Positions 44,085 through 58,903 of a DNA stretch of 64,000 nucleotides are shown here, one piece after another. The DNA comes from Labilibaculum sp. (lineage in GTDB: Bacteria; Bacteroidota; Bacteroidia; Bacteroidales; Marinifilaceae). The notes beneath the pieces were generated by a model. That model saw only the letters and a list, made by a program, of their open reading frames with translations. It ran no database searches and was not told where the DNA came from. Numbering within the stretch: position 1 is the stretch's first letter; every line of letters begins with the position of its first letter. Location: assembly GCF_963664555.1 (NCBI RefSeq), contig NZ_OY761461.1:620001-684000 (forward strand), given 5' to 3'. Made by a program: the position numbers and the translations under genes.

Positions 44085-45119
44085 ATGAATAAACGGAAAA
44101 TTTGGGAGGAAAACATACGCACATTAGGCATCGCGATGTCATTTTTGATACTGGCAATTCTTATTGGCACATCTGGATTCATGTTTCTGAATGATGCCTA
44201 TACTTTTGTTGATGCCCTTTACATGACCGTGATTACCATTACAACAGTTGGATTTACTGAAGTACATCCATTGTCGGATACAGGGAAACTGTTTACAATA
44301 TTTTTAATTTTCGTTAGTTTTGGAATATTTGGATATTTAGCTTCGGCAGTAACCAGATTTATTTTAGATGGCGTTTTTCGTAGAAATTTAAAAGATTATA
44401 GAACCGTGAGAAGTATAGAGAAATTAAGTGGACACGTTATTGTTTGTGGTTTTGGAAGAAATGGGAAACAGGCATGCCTTGAATTGATTGCACATGGAGA
44501 AAATGTTGTTGTTGTTGATTCTGAGGAAAGCAGTATTGATAATGTTCGTTTAATTCCTGAACTATTGTTTGTTCAGGGCGATGCTACTCAGGAAGAAGTG
44601 CTGAGTTTGGCAAATATTTCCAATGCCAAAGCATTGATAACTGCAATTCCGAATGATGCTGAGAATGTATATGTTGTGCTTACTGCCAGGGAAATGAATG
44701 CAACGATCAAGATTATATCACGATCAGAAAAAAGTCAGTCCGACAATAAATTAAAAAGAGCAGGAGCCAATAATGTTATCATGCCTGATCGGCTAGGAGG
44801 ACAACAAATGGCAAAATTGGTTGCACAGCCTGATGTTGTGGAATTTTTGGATAATATTCTGTTGCAATCAACCAAAGGGGTGAAGTTGGAAGAAGTTAGC
44901 TGTTGTGAGTTGGCAAATTGTTTTGTGGGCAAATCCATTCGTGAGTTAAACGTAAGAGATAAATCAGGAGCCAATATAATTGGTTTAAAAGATGAAGGAG
45001 GGGCATATGTATACAATCCGTCTCCTGAAATAGTTCTCGATAAGTCTTTTCATCTATTTGTTTTAGGAAATAAAGAGCAAGTTTACAATTTAAAGCAACT
45101 ATTGGTAGAAGGGATATAA
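44085..45119 (+). CDS. Potassium channel with RCK (TrkA-N/TrkA-C) domains
   Basis: 344 aa from ATG 44085; starts at 44055 (ATG) or 44013 (TTG) would only add a short tail. Two membrane helices flank a pore loop with the selectivity filter TITTVGFTE (about 50-58). The cytosolic part contains an RCK Rossmann domain, GHVIVCGFGRNGKQACLEL (about 113-131, GxGxxG), and DATQEEVLSLANISNAKALI, then a TrkA-C domain at about 260-344. This is the MthK-like layout: a ligand-gated K+ channel of the inner membrane. It follows DUF2851 and ends in a terminator. Confidence 0.9.
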   Translation: MNKRKIWEENIRTLGIAMSFLILAILIGTSGFMFLNDAYTFVDALYMTVITITTVGFTEVHPLSDTGKLFTIFLIFVSFGIFGYLASAVTRFILDGVFRRNLKDYRTVRSIEKLSGHVIVCGFGRNGKQACLELIAHGENVVVVDSEESSIDNVRLIPELLFVQGDATQEEVLSLANISNAKALITAIPNDAENVYVVLTAREMNATIKIISRSEKSQSDNKLKRAGANNVIMPDRLGGQQMAKLVAQPDVVEFLDNILLQSTKGVKLEEVSCCELANCFVGKSIRELNVRDKSGANIIGLKDEGGAYVYNPSPEIVLDKSFHLFVLGNKEQVYNLKQLLVEGI

Positions 45120-45151
45120 TAGTAATTTCTTATTGTTGAGATAGAATAGGT

Positions 45152-45178
45152 AATCACAATCCAGGTTGTGATTTTTTT
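45152..45178 (+). terminator. Intrinsic terminator after the K+ channel gene
   Basis: ATCACAA and TTGTGAT pair across a 5-nt loop, followed by T7. Confidence 0.85.
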
Positions 45179-45230
45179 ATTGCTGTAAATCAGCGTTTTG
45201 AATTTTTGTTTTGTTTTTTTTTATAAAACA

Positions 45231-45263
45231 TTTGGAAGTATGGAGACTCTTCCGTTATATTTG
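45231..45263 (+). promoter_or_regulatory. rRNA operon promoter P1
   Basis: TTTG at 45231-45234 and TATATTTG at 45256-45263, 21-bp spacer. The following GCATCCACTTTC resembles the sequences after P2 and P3. Confidence 0.7.
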
Positions 45264-45440
45264 CATCCACTTTCAACGGAGAGTGGATTTATAAAATGGT
45301 TGTTTAGTAGTATTTTTATAGGCAGTGGTAGGGTGGTCGTAGGAATCTTTTTATGATTGTATACACCTACTAAACTTCCAATTTTATTTTTTTTTGAATT
45401 TTTTTTACTTTGGGATTAGGATATGTTGAATTAAATGATT

Positions 45441-45448
45441 TATCTTTG
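45441..45448 (+). promoter_or_regulatory. rRNA operon promoter P2, -7 element
   Basis: TATCTTTG followed by CACCCGCTTT. The -33 position (near 45416) has only TTAG, so the upstream box is weak. Confidence 0.5.
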
Positions 45449-45538
45449 CACCCGCTTTAAGAGTTAACGAACTCGTGAGCCACTAGGAAACGTGGGGTTT
45501 GCAGTGAGATTAGCTTGAAAAAAAAAGTTAAAAAAAGA

Positions 45539-45571
45539 TTTGCAAGTTTAGGATTTATTTCTTTATCTTTG
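45539..45571 (+). promoter_or_regulatory. rRNA operon promoter P3
   Basis: TTTG at 45539-45542 and TATCTTTG at 45564-45571, 21-bp spacer, followed by CACTCGCTTTT. Position is about 210 bp upstream of the 16S gene. Confidence 0.75.
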
Positions 45572-45664
45572 CACTCGCTTTTAGGGACAGCAACGGCTGT
45601 CTTGTTAAGAATGAAATTTTAGAACGGGTTGCCTTTTTAAGTAAGGGAAAAACGGCCGGGAAAA

Positions 45665-45690
45665 GTTCTTTGAAAATATTGGAAACAACA
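45665..45690 (+). promoter_or_regulatory. boxA-like antitermination leader before 16S
   Basis: GTTCTTTGAAAATATTGGAA, the conserved leader of Bacteroidota rRNA operons, and similar to boxA. A second copy precedes the 23S gene at 47630. Confidence 0.55.
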
Positions 45691-45781
45691 AGTTAGGTAA
45701 ATACAAGAATAATACCTTGTCAATAAAGAATTACGATAACTTTAATACATTCATGAGCAGAATTATAACAAAAGTTTTTAT

Positions 45782-47301
<1,520 letters not shown>

Positions 47302-47444
47302 CTAGAGATTGGAAGTATTAATATAGATATTGTAGTTCGATAAGGAATTGCTCTGTATTTCCTGACTGATTGTTTTCATAAATTTATTTATACCATAACC
47401 CATAGCGTTAGGGTGTTTTCACCGCTAAGCTGATAGGTAGTAAT

Positions 47445-47518
47445 AGTCCTGTAGCTCAGTTGGTTAGAGCACTACACTGATAATGTAGGGGTCCGCAGTT
47501 CAAATCTGCGCAGGACTA
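47445..47518 (+). tRNA. tRNA-Ile (anticodon GAT)
   Basis: 74 nt. Acceptor arms AGTCCTG/CAGGACT pair fully; the anticodon stem is CTACA/TGTAG with loop CTGATAA, anticodon GAT at 47479-47481; T-arm GCAGTTCAAATCTGC. CCA is not encoded. It lies in the 16S-23S spacer, the usual place. Confidence 0.97.
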
Positions 47519-47530
47519 CACAACGTTTAT

Positions 47531-47604
47531 GGGGGATTAGCTCAGTTGGCTAGAGCGCCTGCCTTGCACGCAGGAGGTCATCGGTTCGACTCCGATATTC
47601 TCCA
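47531..47604 (+). tRNA. tRNA-Ala (anticodon TGC)
   Basis: 74 nt. Acceptor GGGGGAT pairs with ATTCTCC using G-T wobble; anticodon stem CCTGC/GCAGG with loop CTTGCAC, anticodon TGC at 47565-47567; T-arm ATCGGTTCGACTCCGAT. CCA is not encoded. It follows tRNA-Ile by 12 nt. Confidence 0.97.
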
Positions 47605-47629
47605 CAGAAATACAAATGGTGTATTTAAA

Positions 47630-47652
47630 GTTCTTTGACATATTGAAACAAA
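47630..47652 (+). promoter_or_regulatory. boxA-like leader before 23S
   Basis: GTTCTTTGACATATTGAAAC, nearly the same as the leader at 45665; the pair is consistent with antitermination/processing signals for both large rRNAs. Confidence 0.5.
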
Positions 47653-47726
47653 ATTAAAGTAGAAGTAACAAAAGTAAAGAAACAGGGATGAATTTCGGCA
47701 ACGAGATTTATTTTTTGTTAACACAA

Positions 47727-50599
<2,873 letters not shown>

Positions 50600-50708
50600 G
50601 TGCGGGGTTCATCGCTGAATTTTTTCGGATGCTATTTTTACTTTAATTTTTTTGATATGTCTATGATATAATCTTGCGGGTGTAAGCTCAATATTAGATT
50701 AATGATTT

Positions 50709-50818
<110 letters not shown>

Positions 50819-50821
50819 TTT

Positions 50822-50862
50822 AAAAGAGTCTTGTTCCAATGAGAATGAGACTCTTTTTTTTT
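50822..50862 (+). terminator. rRNA operon terminator
   Basis: AAAAGAGTCT pairs with AGACTCTTTT across a 16-nt loop, followed by a long T run. Confidence 0.9.
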
Positions 50863-51308
50863 GCCGTAAATGCCGGTACATTAGAAAAAAAAGATCCAGC
50901 CAATGAAGTTCAATCCAACGATTGGAATGGGAATCAGGAATCAAATGGGGATTGATTTGAAGTGAAAAAAAATGCTTCCGTGAATGTTCTCAATGGATAA
51001 GTCGGATTCCGGCATTACAGACTTTTTAAGTGTGAGTAATGTAAATATCTATGCTTCGTTGTATAGATGTTATCATCTCCCTAAATGGCTCGTATGTCAT
51101 ATCCCAGACATGAAATATGACTCATATTTGTACAGAGTAAACTTAACAACTTTGATTCTTCTGGAGAGAGTTTCTCTTGTTGATTATTTAAAGTTATTAT
51201 TCACAATACTGGATCGAAAATGAGTTTCCCGATAGAGTATTACTTTAGTGTTGGTTCTTTGGTGATACCAAATGAGTATTACAGAAAAATAAAAGTATAA
51301 AAAAGGGA
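50863..51308. other. 446-bp gap without a convincing gene
   Basis: Between the rRNA terminator and the convergent kdsB. A 79-codon plus-strand reading frame (50984-51223) is open but has no signal, no known motif, and no visible promoter or partner; its Cys-, Tyr- and Leu-rich composition does not resemble neighbouring proteins. I see no RNA gene or repeat in the rest. Confidence 0.4.
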
Positions 51309-52058
51309 CTATAAAAGTCCCATTTCCTTTACTCTAAGTAAATCTTCAGGAGTATCTATCCCGATTGATTCATGTTCTGTTATCTCTGTCTGTATCCAAT
51401 AGCCATTCTCAAGCCAACGCAATTGCTCTAAGGATTCCGATAATTCTAATTTGCTTTGGTCTAATTTAGTAACTTTCATTAAAGCATCAAACCGGTAGGC
51501 GTACATTCCTATATGTTTGAAAAAAGTATTTTTTGAAAGCCATTTTTTCTGATCTTCACCGCGTACAAAAGGTACTGCTGACCGACTGAAATATAAGGCG
51601 CGGTTATCCTTTGCAGTTACTACCTTAACTTTGTTTGGATCAAAAATCTCAGCAGTATTTGTAATTGCTTTTATTAATGTTGCAATTTCAGTAGCGGGAT
51701 TTTTGAAGCAGGATTTTAATGAATTAATTTGTTCTGGCTGAATAAAAGGTTCATCACCCTGAATGTTGATCACCACATTGAAATCAAGCTTTAGTATTTT
51801 GGTGATAATATTAGCTGCTTCAGCAATCCGATCCGTACCACTTTTATGATCTGAGGAGGTCATAATTACCTTTCCGCCAAAGTTTTTTACAGCTTCTTCA
51901 ATCCTTATATCATCGGTTGCTACATAAACATGCTCAAGCGCTTGTTGAGCTTGTTCGTATACTTTTTGAATCATTGGTTTGCCACTAATATCGGCCAAAG
52001 GTTTACCAGGAAACCTTGTAGATGCATATCTTGCTGGTATAATTCCTAAGAATTTCAT
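51309..52058 (-). CDS. kdsB: 3-deoxy-manno-octulosonate cytidylyltransferase (CMP-Kdo synthetase)
   Basis: 249 aa, normal length. It activates Kdo with CTP for LPS inner-core assembly in the cytoplasm. Clear signatures: the N-terminal nucleotide loop GIIPARYASTRFPGKPLADI, VYVATDDIRIEEAV, GTDRIAEA, and NIQGDEPFI (metal Asp). It is 22 nt downstream of the histidine kinase gene on the same strand, so the two may share a transcript without a functional link. Confidence 0.95.
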   Translation of the reverse strand: MKFLGIIPARYASTRFPGKPLADISGKPMIQKVYEQAQQALEHVYVATDDIRIEEAVKNFGGKVIMTSSDHKSGTDRIAEAANIITKILKLDFNVVINIQGDEPFIQPEQINSLKSCFKNPATEIATLIKAITNTAEIFDPNKVKVVTAKDNRALYFSRSAVPFVRGEDQKKWLSKNTFFKHIGMYAYRFDALMKVTKLDQSKLELSESLEQLRWLENGYWIQTEITEHESIGIDTPEDLLRVKEMGLL

Positions 52059-52080
52059 TCTTGTTTTATTTTTACTTGTT

Positions 52081-53250
52081 TTAATTTAATGGCAAAGTAA
52101 ACAAAAATTCAGAACCTTTTCCTAGTTTGCTATGAGCCATTATTTCTCCTCCATGACCATTCACAATTTTTTTAGCTATAGCTAAACCTAAACCAGTACT
52201 ACTTTCGTTTGCAGTAGTTTTAGCGCTTGTTTTTCCAAATTCGGTAAATAAATTTTTTAATTCCTGATCAGGAATACCAACACCTTGATCGTTAACTGAT
52301 ATTTCAATATGTGAATTGTTCTTTTTAATAATAACGGAGATTGTAGTGTTTGGATTTGAGTATTTCAAAGCATTGCTTAATAGATTGTGCAGTACTTGCT
52401 CAATTTTGTTTTTGTCGATGGAAATTGAGGTAGCAGCCGGTGTTGATGGAAAATTAATTTCAATGTTCTTTTTTTTTGCGAAAATTTTATTGATTTTTAT
52501 TGCGTTTTCAACTATTTCCTGAATATTTTCATCCTTTTTATCCAATTTAAGTTTACCCATTTCAATTTTTGATATATCCAGCAATTCATTGATTAAGTTT
52601 ATGGAAAACTGACTGCTGTCTTTTATCAATCTAATGAACTCAATTCTATCTTCATCGGAGAATTCGTGATATGAATCCAAAAGTAGATTGGAAAAGGATT
52701 TTATAGCACCAATTGGATTACGAAGGTCGTGTGCAGCGATACCTAGAAATTTCGATTTTTGTTTATTAAGTACACGAAGTGTTTCATTTTGTTCTTCAAG
52801 CTTATTTCTGCTATTTTCTAATTCTGTATTGTCATCAACAATTACCAGAATAAATTCCTTGCCATAGTATTGAATGTATCTGGTAGAATACAGGAAATGT
52901 TTGGTCACTTTTTTAATATCTGAGTAAAAATCCCGGGATAGTTTTCTTCTGTTTGTAGGTACTCTTTTAGACAAGGTTTTTAAAATATCTCTTCTTAGAA
53001 TACAATTTTTACAATAAGAAGTTTCGCCGCATAATGCATTCTCTTCAACTGCAAATTTACATCCCAATGCATTACCACATAAATTGCCAAGTATTTTTTC
53101 TTCTTGTTTTTGAAAAAGAAGAGAAAAAGATTCATTCATGTTTTCAACACGAGCATTTTTATCAAGAATAAATAGTGCCGATGTGATATTATCGAATAAA
53201 ATGTTTAAAAATTCATTTGATTCTTTTAAGTTCTCGAGGTTGATTGACAT
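52081..53250 (-). CDS. PAS-domain sensor histidine kinase with Cys-rich PAS
   Basis: 389 aa, no membrane segment, so cytosolic. PAS domain about 12-130, with a cysteine-rich insert (about 57-85: CGNALGC, then C, C, CKNC) that could hold a metal or redox centre. A coiled linker (about 140-165) leads to the H-box GIAAHDLRNPIGAIKSF (His about 173), N-box NKIEQVLHNLLSNALKYS, and G-boxes DQGVGIPD and STGLGLAIAKKIV, a complete HisKA/HATPase unit. No response regulator is adjacent; the sigma-54 activator encoded divergently lacks a receiver domain. Signal unknown. Confidence 0.88.
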   Translation of the reverse strand: MSINLENLKESNEFLNILFDNITSALFILDKNARVENMNESFSLLFQKQEEKILGNLCGNALGCKFAVEENALCGETSYCKNCILRRDILKTLSKRVPTNRRKLSRDFYSDIKKVTKHFLYSTRYIQYYGKEFILVIVDDNTELENSRNKLEEQNETLRVLNKQKSKFLGIAAHDLRNPIGAIKSFSNLLLDSYHEFSDEDRIEFIRLIKDSSQFSINLINELLDISKIEMGKLKLDKKDENIQEIVENAIKINKIFAKKKNIEINFPSTPAATSISIDKNKIEQVLHNLLSNALKYSNPNTTISVIIKKNNSHIEISVNDQGVGIPDQELKNLFTEFGKTSAKTTANESSTGLGLAIAKKIVNGHGGEIMAHSKLGKGSEFLFTLPLN

Positions 53251-53353
53251 AGTATCTCAGGTTTAAATACTTCATAAATTTCTAGATATTTACGTGAGTT
53301 ACAGGAAAAGGATACTGAAAATTAACAATCTTTAATGATATTAATTGAGCAGA

Positions 53354-53386
53354 ATTGCCTTCTAATTTTAAAAAGTAGTAATTTTG
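53354..53386 (+). promoter_or_regulatory. Probable promoter of the sigma-54 activator operon
   Basis: ATTG at 53354-53357 and TAATTTTG at 53379-53386, 21-bp spacer; three of four bases fit the -33 box. Confidence 0.45.
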
Positions 53387-53448
53387 TCAGGCAGCATGAT
53401 AAAATTTCATGTTTTTCACTTTAGGAACAATCAAATTAGATTTTTTTG

Positions 53449-54690
53449 ATGGATATACAAACAATAAAACATCGTTTCTCAATTATTGGGAATACATATT
53501 CTTTAAACAGATCGCTTGATATTGCTATTCAAGTTGCTCCTACTGATTTATCGGTATTAATAACAGGAGAAAGCGGAACTGGAAAAGAAGTATTTCCTCA
53601 AATAATACATCAGTTTAGTTCACGAAAACACGCTCCATATATAGCTGTGAATTGTGGTGCTATTCCGGAAGGAACTATTGATTCGGAATTATTTGGACAC
53701 GAAAAAGGTGCGTTTACCGGGGCTTTGTCCGATAGGAAAGGCTATTTTGAGGTAGCCAACAAAGGAACCATTTTTTTGGACGAGATTGGTGAACTTCCAT
53801 TATCAACGCAAGTTCGGTTGTTACGTGTTCTGGAAACAGGAGAGTTTATTAAAGTTGGCTCATCAAAGGTTTTAAAATCAGATGTTAGAGTTGTCGCGGC
53901 TACAAATCTTAATATACCCAAAGCTGTAAAAGATGGTAAGTTTAGAGAGGATTTGTACTATCGTTTAAATACAGTCCCTATAAACATGCCGCCTCTGCGA
54001 GAAAGGCAAGAAGATATTTATCTTCTTTTCCGAAAATTTGCACAAGATTTTGCTGAAAAATATAGAATGCCGCCTTTGCGGCTTGATACCGGAGCTCAAC
54101 AGTTATTGAAATCCTATCGTTGGCCTGGGAATATTCGACAATTAAAAAATATTACGGAACAAATTTCCATCATCGAAAAAGAAAGGCAAATTGGTGCTGA
54201 TATATTAAGGAACTATCTTCCACGAAATGATGAACATATGTTACCAGCGATTTATACTGATACGTCTAAAAAAGATCAGGCCTTTTCTTCAGAAAGGGAA
54301 ATACTCTACAAGGTTCTTTTTGATATGAAAAAGGACATGACTGATTTGAAAAAACTAGTATTTGAGTTGATGCAAACAAGTGGAGATTCTTCGTCTTTGC
54401 AAAAAGATAACGCTTTGCTTATTCGAAAGCTGTATGAAGATCAGGAGATTGACATTCTTCATCATCAATCTTCGGCACAAGCTTCTACTACTATTTCATC
54501 TCCTAAAGATTCTGAAATTCAAGACACCGAGGAATTTGTTGAGGAATCTTTATCGCTCGAAGATAAAGAGGTTGAATTGATCAGGAAAGCCCTGGAAAAG
54601 CACAACGGAAAACGGAAATATGCTGCGCAGGATTTAGGAATATCTGAGCGGACACTATATCGTAAAATCAAAGAATACGATATCAACTAA
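53449..54690 (+). CDS. Sigma-54-dependent transcriptional activator (AAA+, Fis-type HTH), no receiver domain
   Basis: 413 aa from ATG 53449. The AAA+ domain starts almost at the N-terminus: Walker A GESGTGKE (about 43-50), the sigma-54 contact loop GAFTGA (about 88-93), Walker B GTIFLDEIGEL, and the arginine-finger region FREDLYYRLNTVPINMPPLRERQEDI. The C-terminal Fis-like helix-turn-helix is KHNGKRKYAAQDLGISERTLYRKIKEY. With no N-terminal sensor domain it may be constitutively active or controlled by partner proteins. It heads a set with lptE, a TPR gene and secG, an arrangement seen widely in Bacteroidota. Confidence 0.92.
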   Translation: MDIQTIKHRFSIIGNTYSLNRSLDIAIQVAPTDLSVLITGESGTGKEVFPQIIHQFSSRKHAPYIAVNCGAIPEGTIDSELFGHEKGAFTGALSDRKGYFEVANKGTIFLDEIGELPLSTQVRLLRVLETGEFIKVGSSKVLKSDVRVVAATNLNIPKAVKDGKFREDLYYRLNTVPINMPPLRERQEDIYLLFRKFAQDFAEKYRMPPLRLDTGAQQLLKSYRWPGNIRQLKNITEQISIIEKERQIGADILRNYLPRNDEHMLPAIYTDTSKKDQAFSSEREILYKVLFDMKKDMTDLKKLVFELMQTSGDSSSLQKDNALLIRKLYEDQEIDILHHQSSAQASTTISSPKDSEIQDTEEFVEESLSLEDKEVELIRKALEKHNGKRKYAAQDLGISERTLYRKIKEYDIN

Positions 54691-54726
54691 TATTCACAAT
54701 TTATTGTTATTTTTATTTCCCAATAT

Positions 54727-55239
54727 ATGAATTTAATTAAAGTCTTGTTTTTAAGTTTTTGTGTTGCTTTTATAGTAACAGCATGTAAAGTGTCCTATTC
54801 ATTTACAGGAGGAACCCTTTCACCTGAGGTGAAAACTTTTTCGGTACAATTTTTTCCCAATAGAGCTCCCCTTGTAAATCCTAATTTGAGCAATCAGTTT
54901 ACTGAGGCGCTTAAAGAGAAATTTCGTGGGCAAACTACTTTGGATGAAATTGTAGATGGAGAAGGTCATTTGAATTTTGAGGGGGAAATTACCGGATACA
55001 GAACTCAGGCTTTGGATGTTACCGCGGATGATATTTCTGCAACCAATCGATTAACTGTTACTGTAAAAGTTCGTTTTACAAACGAAATTGAACCAGATAA
55101 CGATTTTGATAAGAGCTTTTCGGCCTTTCGGGATTTTGATAGTACCAAGCAGTTGAGCGATGTGGAAGAAGAACTGGTGGTACAGATTTTGGAAGATATT
55201 ATCGATGATATATATAACGAAGCAGTTGTAAACTGGTAA
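54727..55239 (+). CDS. lptE: LptE-like LPS-assembly lipoprotein
   Basis: 170 aa; lipobox VTAC at about residues 17-20. The body has the LptE pattern of Bacteroidota: CKVSYSFTGGTLSPEVKTFSV, PNRAPLVNPNLSNQFTEALKEKF, FEGEITGYRTQAL and TNRLTVTVKVRFTN. LptE plugs the LptD barrel and helps insert LPS into the outer membrane. It follows the activator gene by 36 nt and precedes the next gene by 3 nt. Named by pattern and by its conserved neighbourhood. Confidence 0.88.
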   Translation: MNLIKVLFLSFCVAFIVTACKVSYSFTGGTLSPEVKTFSVQFFPNRAPLVNPNLSNQFTEALKEKFRGQTTLDEIVDGEGHLNFEGEITGYRTQALDVTADDISATNRLTVTVKVRFTNEIEPDNDFDKSFSAFRDFDSTKQLSDVEEELVVQILEDIIDDIYNEAVVNW

Positions 55240-55242
55240 AAA

Positions 55243-56292
55243 ATGAATCAAAGTTTATTGCAAGATTGGATTAGGAATTCGGCGAAAATGGATCGGAACA
55301 GTCATCAGGAATTAAAAATTCTGATTGACAGATATCCTTATTTTCAGACCGCTCATCTACTCCTGCTGAAAAACTTGCATGATAGCCAAAGCATTCGGTT
55401 TAAAGAAGAGTTGAGAAATTCAGCTTTGTACATTCCGGACCGTCGTCAGTTATTTTTGTTAATTCAAGATCAAATTAAGATACAATCCCGTTCTGAGAGC
55501 AGTGAAATGAAACTCATTACTCCTGAAATATCAGAGCCTGTTATACAAGTTCAAATTGAGGCGCAAGAAGAAAGTTCTGATCTTCTGATTGGTGAAAAGA
55601 GATCTGTAATTAAAGCAGAGGAGCCGGATGGATTGTTTCAACTATCAGAGGAGTCGGAGGTGGTAGATTCGGAGGTTTTGCAGGATCAGAAAAATCCTGT
55701 AGAATCTGAAAATTTGTTTGCTGCAAATGAGGAAATTTTAGAATTTGATGATTCTGAAAATAAAAAAGAGGAATCTGCAGCAAAAACTGAGAAGCCTCAA
55801 ATTGAAAAGCAGTTGAGCGACTCAGAATTATTGGTGTCGGCAACTGAGGTTTATCATATTGGTTTTGGAGGCAATTTATATACCTTATCAGATGAACCAA
55901 AGATCAGGGAAACTGAATCTGATAAGGATGAAAATCACAGCTTTACTGATTGGATGACAGTTGTTAATAAAAAAGACAGCAAAGAAGTTGGCCCAGATTC
56001 TGATAAGGAAAAATCGAAAAAGGGAATTGATCTGATTGATAGTTTTATTCAAAATGAACCAAGAATTAGCAGGAACATTAAAGTTGTTGATAAACAAGAG
56101 GATATTTCATTAGGAAGTTTAGAGGATAAAGATGGTTTTATTAGTGAAACTTTGGCATCTATCTATGTGAAGCAGAGGTTGTTCAGTAAGGCCATTGCTG
56201 TTTATGACAAATTAGTTTTGAAAAATCCCGAAAAAAACGCTTACTTTGCGAGTCAGATTGAGAGAATAGAAAAATTAAAAAATAGTAAATAG
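55243..56292 (+). CDS. TPR-like acidic protein of unknown function
   Basis: 349 aa, no signal peptide. A helical N-terminus (about 1-85, LLQDWIRNSAKMDRNSHQEL and IDRYPYFQTAHLLLLKNL) and one C-terminal TPR unit (about 305-345, ETLASIYVKQRLFSKAIAVY) flank a long, Glu/Ser-rich, probably disordered middle (about 95-290). Such genes lie between lptE and secG in many Bacteroidota, but I know of no assigned function. It is 3 nt from lptE and 6 nt from secG, so certainly co-transcribed. Confidence 0.75.
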   Translation: MNQSLLQDWIRNSAKMDRNSHQELKILIDRYPYFQTAHLLLLKNLHDSQSIRFKEELRNSALYIPDRRQLFLLIQDQIKIQSRSESSEMKLITPEISEPVIQVQIEAQEESSDLLIGEKRSVIKAEEPDGLFQLSEESEVVDSEVLQDQKNPVESENLFAANEEILEFDDSENKKEESAAKTEKPQIEKQLSDSELLVSATEVYHIGFGGNLYTLSDEPKIRETESDKDENHSFTDWMTVVNKKDSKEVGPDSDKEKSKKGIDLIDSFIQNEPRISRNIKVVDKQEDISLGSLEDKDGFISETLASIYVKQRLFSKAIAVYDKLVLKNPEKNAYFASQIERIEKLKNSK

Positions 56293-56298
56293 ATAAGT

Positions 56299-56640
56299 AT
56301 GTATACCTTTGTTTTAGTATTGATCTTTATTGTTTGTGTACTTTTAGTGTTAATCGTATTAGTACAGAACTCTAAAGGAGGTGGATTAGCTTCAAACTTT
56401 TCATCCTCAAACCAAATTATGGGAGTTAAGAAAACAACTGATTTCCTTGAGAAAGCAACTTGGGGTTTGGCCGGAAGTTTATTAGTTCTTTGTCTTTTAG
56501 CTGCGATGACTATTGATCGTGGTGAAGTAGAAGGTCAGAAATCACAAATTGAGCAGCAATTGCAGGAAACTGAAACTGCTACTGATGTTCCAACTTTCCC
56601 TACAGAAGCTCCTTCTACAGAAAAGGATACAGCAAAATAA
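56299..56640 (+). CDS. secG: Preprotein translocase subunit SecG
   Basis: 113 aa. Two hydrophobic segments (about 2-22 and 53-71) enclose the conserved loop LVQNSKGGGLASNFSSSNQIMGVKKTTDFLEKATW, diagnostic of SecG. The acidic, Thr-rich C-terminal tail is usual in this phylum. SecG assists the SecYEG channel. It ends the operon before a strong terminator. Confidence 0.94.
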   Translation: MYTFVLVLIFIVCVLLVLIVLVQNSKGGGLASNFSSSNQIMGVKKTTDFLEKATWGLAGSLLVLCLLAAMTIDRGEVEGQKSQIEQQLQETETATDVPTFPTEAPSTEKDTAK

Positions 56641-56664
56641 GAAAATAAAATATCATTGATATAA

Positions 56665-56703
56665 AAAAATGTCAGTATGTCATATCATACTGACATTTTT
56701 TTT
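56665..56703 (+). terminator. Intrinsic terminator after secG
   Basis: AATGTCAGTATG and CATACTGACATT form a 12-bp perfect stem followed by T residues. Confidence 0.93.
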
Positions 56704-56898
56704 GTGTTGTTATCTTTTTGTTTTTCAGTATATTTATTCATTATCAATTGAAATATTGATTAGTCTGTTTCGTATTTGTTATAGAGGTTTTAAAATAGAA
56801 ACAGAATTGCGGCAATATTGTCAATGAATTTCTTTTGGCATGGATTGTGAAAGAGAATGAGTCATAAATTGTAATTTAAAACTTTAAATATTTTGAAA

Positions 56899-57177
56899 AT
56901 GGCAGATTTAAAAGGTAGAATTCTTGCTGGTAAAATTTTGGTTGAAGCTATCAAGGCTGAAGAAAAAACTGCAAGTGGTATCATTATTCCGGATGCTGCA
57001 AAAGAAAAGCCAATGCAAGGTAAAGTAGTATTGGTTGGTACTGATAAGAAAGATGAACCAATGGAATTAAAAATCGGAGATACCGTTTTTTATGGCAAAT
57101 ATTCAGGAACAGAGTTGGTAATTGATGGAGATGATTATCTTTTAATGTCTCAGTCAGACGTTTTGTACATTGTATAA
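56899..57177 (+). CDS. groES: Co-chaperonin GroES
   Basis: 92 aa from ATG 56899 (a TTG two codons upstream is ignored). Signatures: GRILAGKILVEAIKAEEKTASGIIIPDAAKEKPMQGKVV-type N-terminus, with the mobile loop SGIIIPDAAKEKP that docks to GroEL, and the C-terminal DDYLLMSQSDVLYIV. It caps the GroEL ring. Upstream (56704-56898) I find no CIRCE inverted repeat, so HrcA control is not indicated here. Confidence 0.97.
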   Translation: MADLKGRILAGKILVEAIKAEEKTASGIIIPDAAKEKPMQGKVVLVGTDKKDEPMELKIGDTVFYGKYSGTELVIDGDDYLLMSQSDVLYIV

Positions 57178-57207
57178 TTAATTACACAAACTTTCAAAAT
57201 TAAGTAA

Positions 57208-58848
<1,641 letters not shown>

Positions 58849-58870
58849 TAATTCTTCATCTGGAATATAG

Positions 58871-58896
58871 AAGGCGGCTGTTTGGCCGCCTTTTTT
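58871..58896 (+). terminator. Intrinsic terminator after groEL
   Basis: AAGGCGGC, a short TGTTTG loop and GCCGCCTT followed by T residues. Confidence 0.92.
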
Positions 58897-58903
58897 ATTT
58901 TCT

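Noticed and set aside
50984..51223. 79-codon plus-strand frame between the rRNA operon and kdsB
   Set aside because: No motif, signal peptide, promoter or resemblance to neighbours; composition is atypical. Kept only as a note in the gap description.
56704..56898. CIRCE element before groES
   Set aside because: The TTAGCACTC-N9-GAGTGCTAA repeat is absent; only a short TTGC-G-GCAA palindrome near 56811 is present, too small to call.
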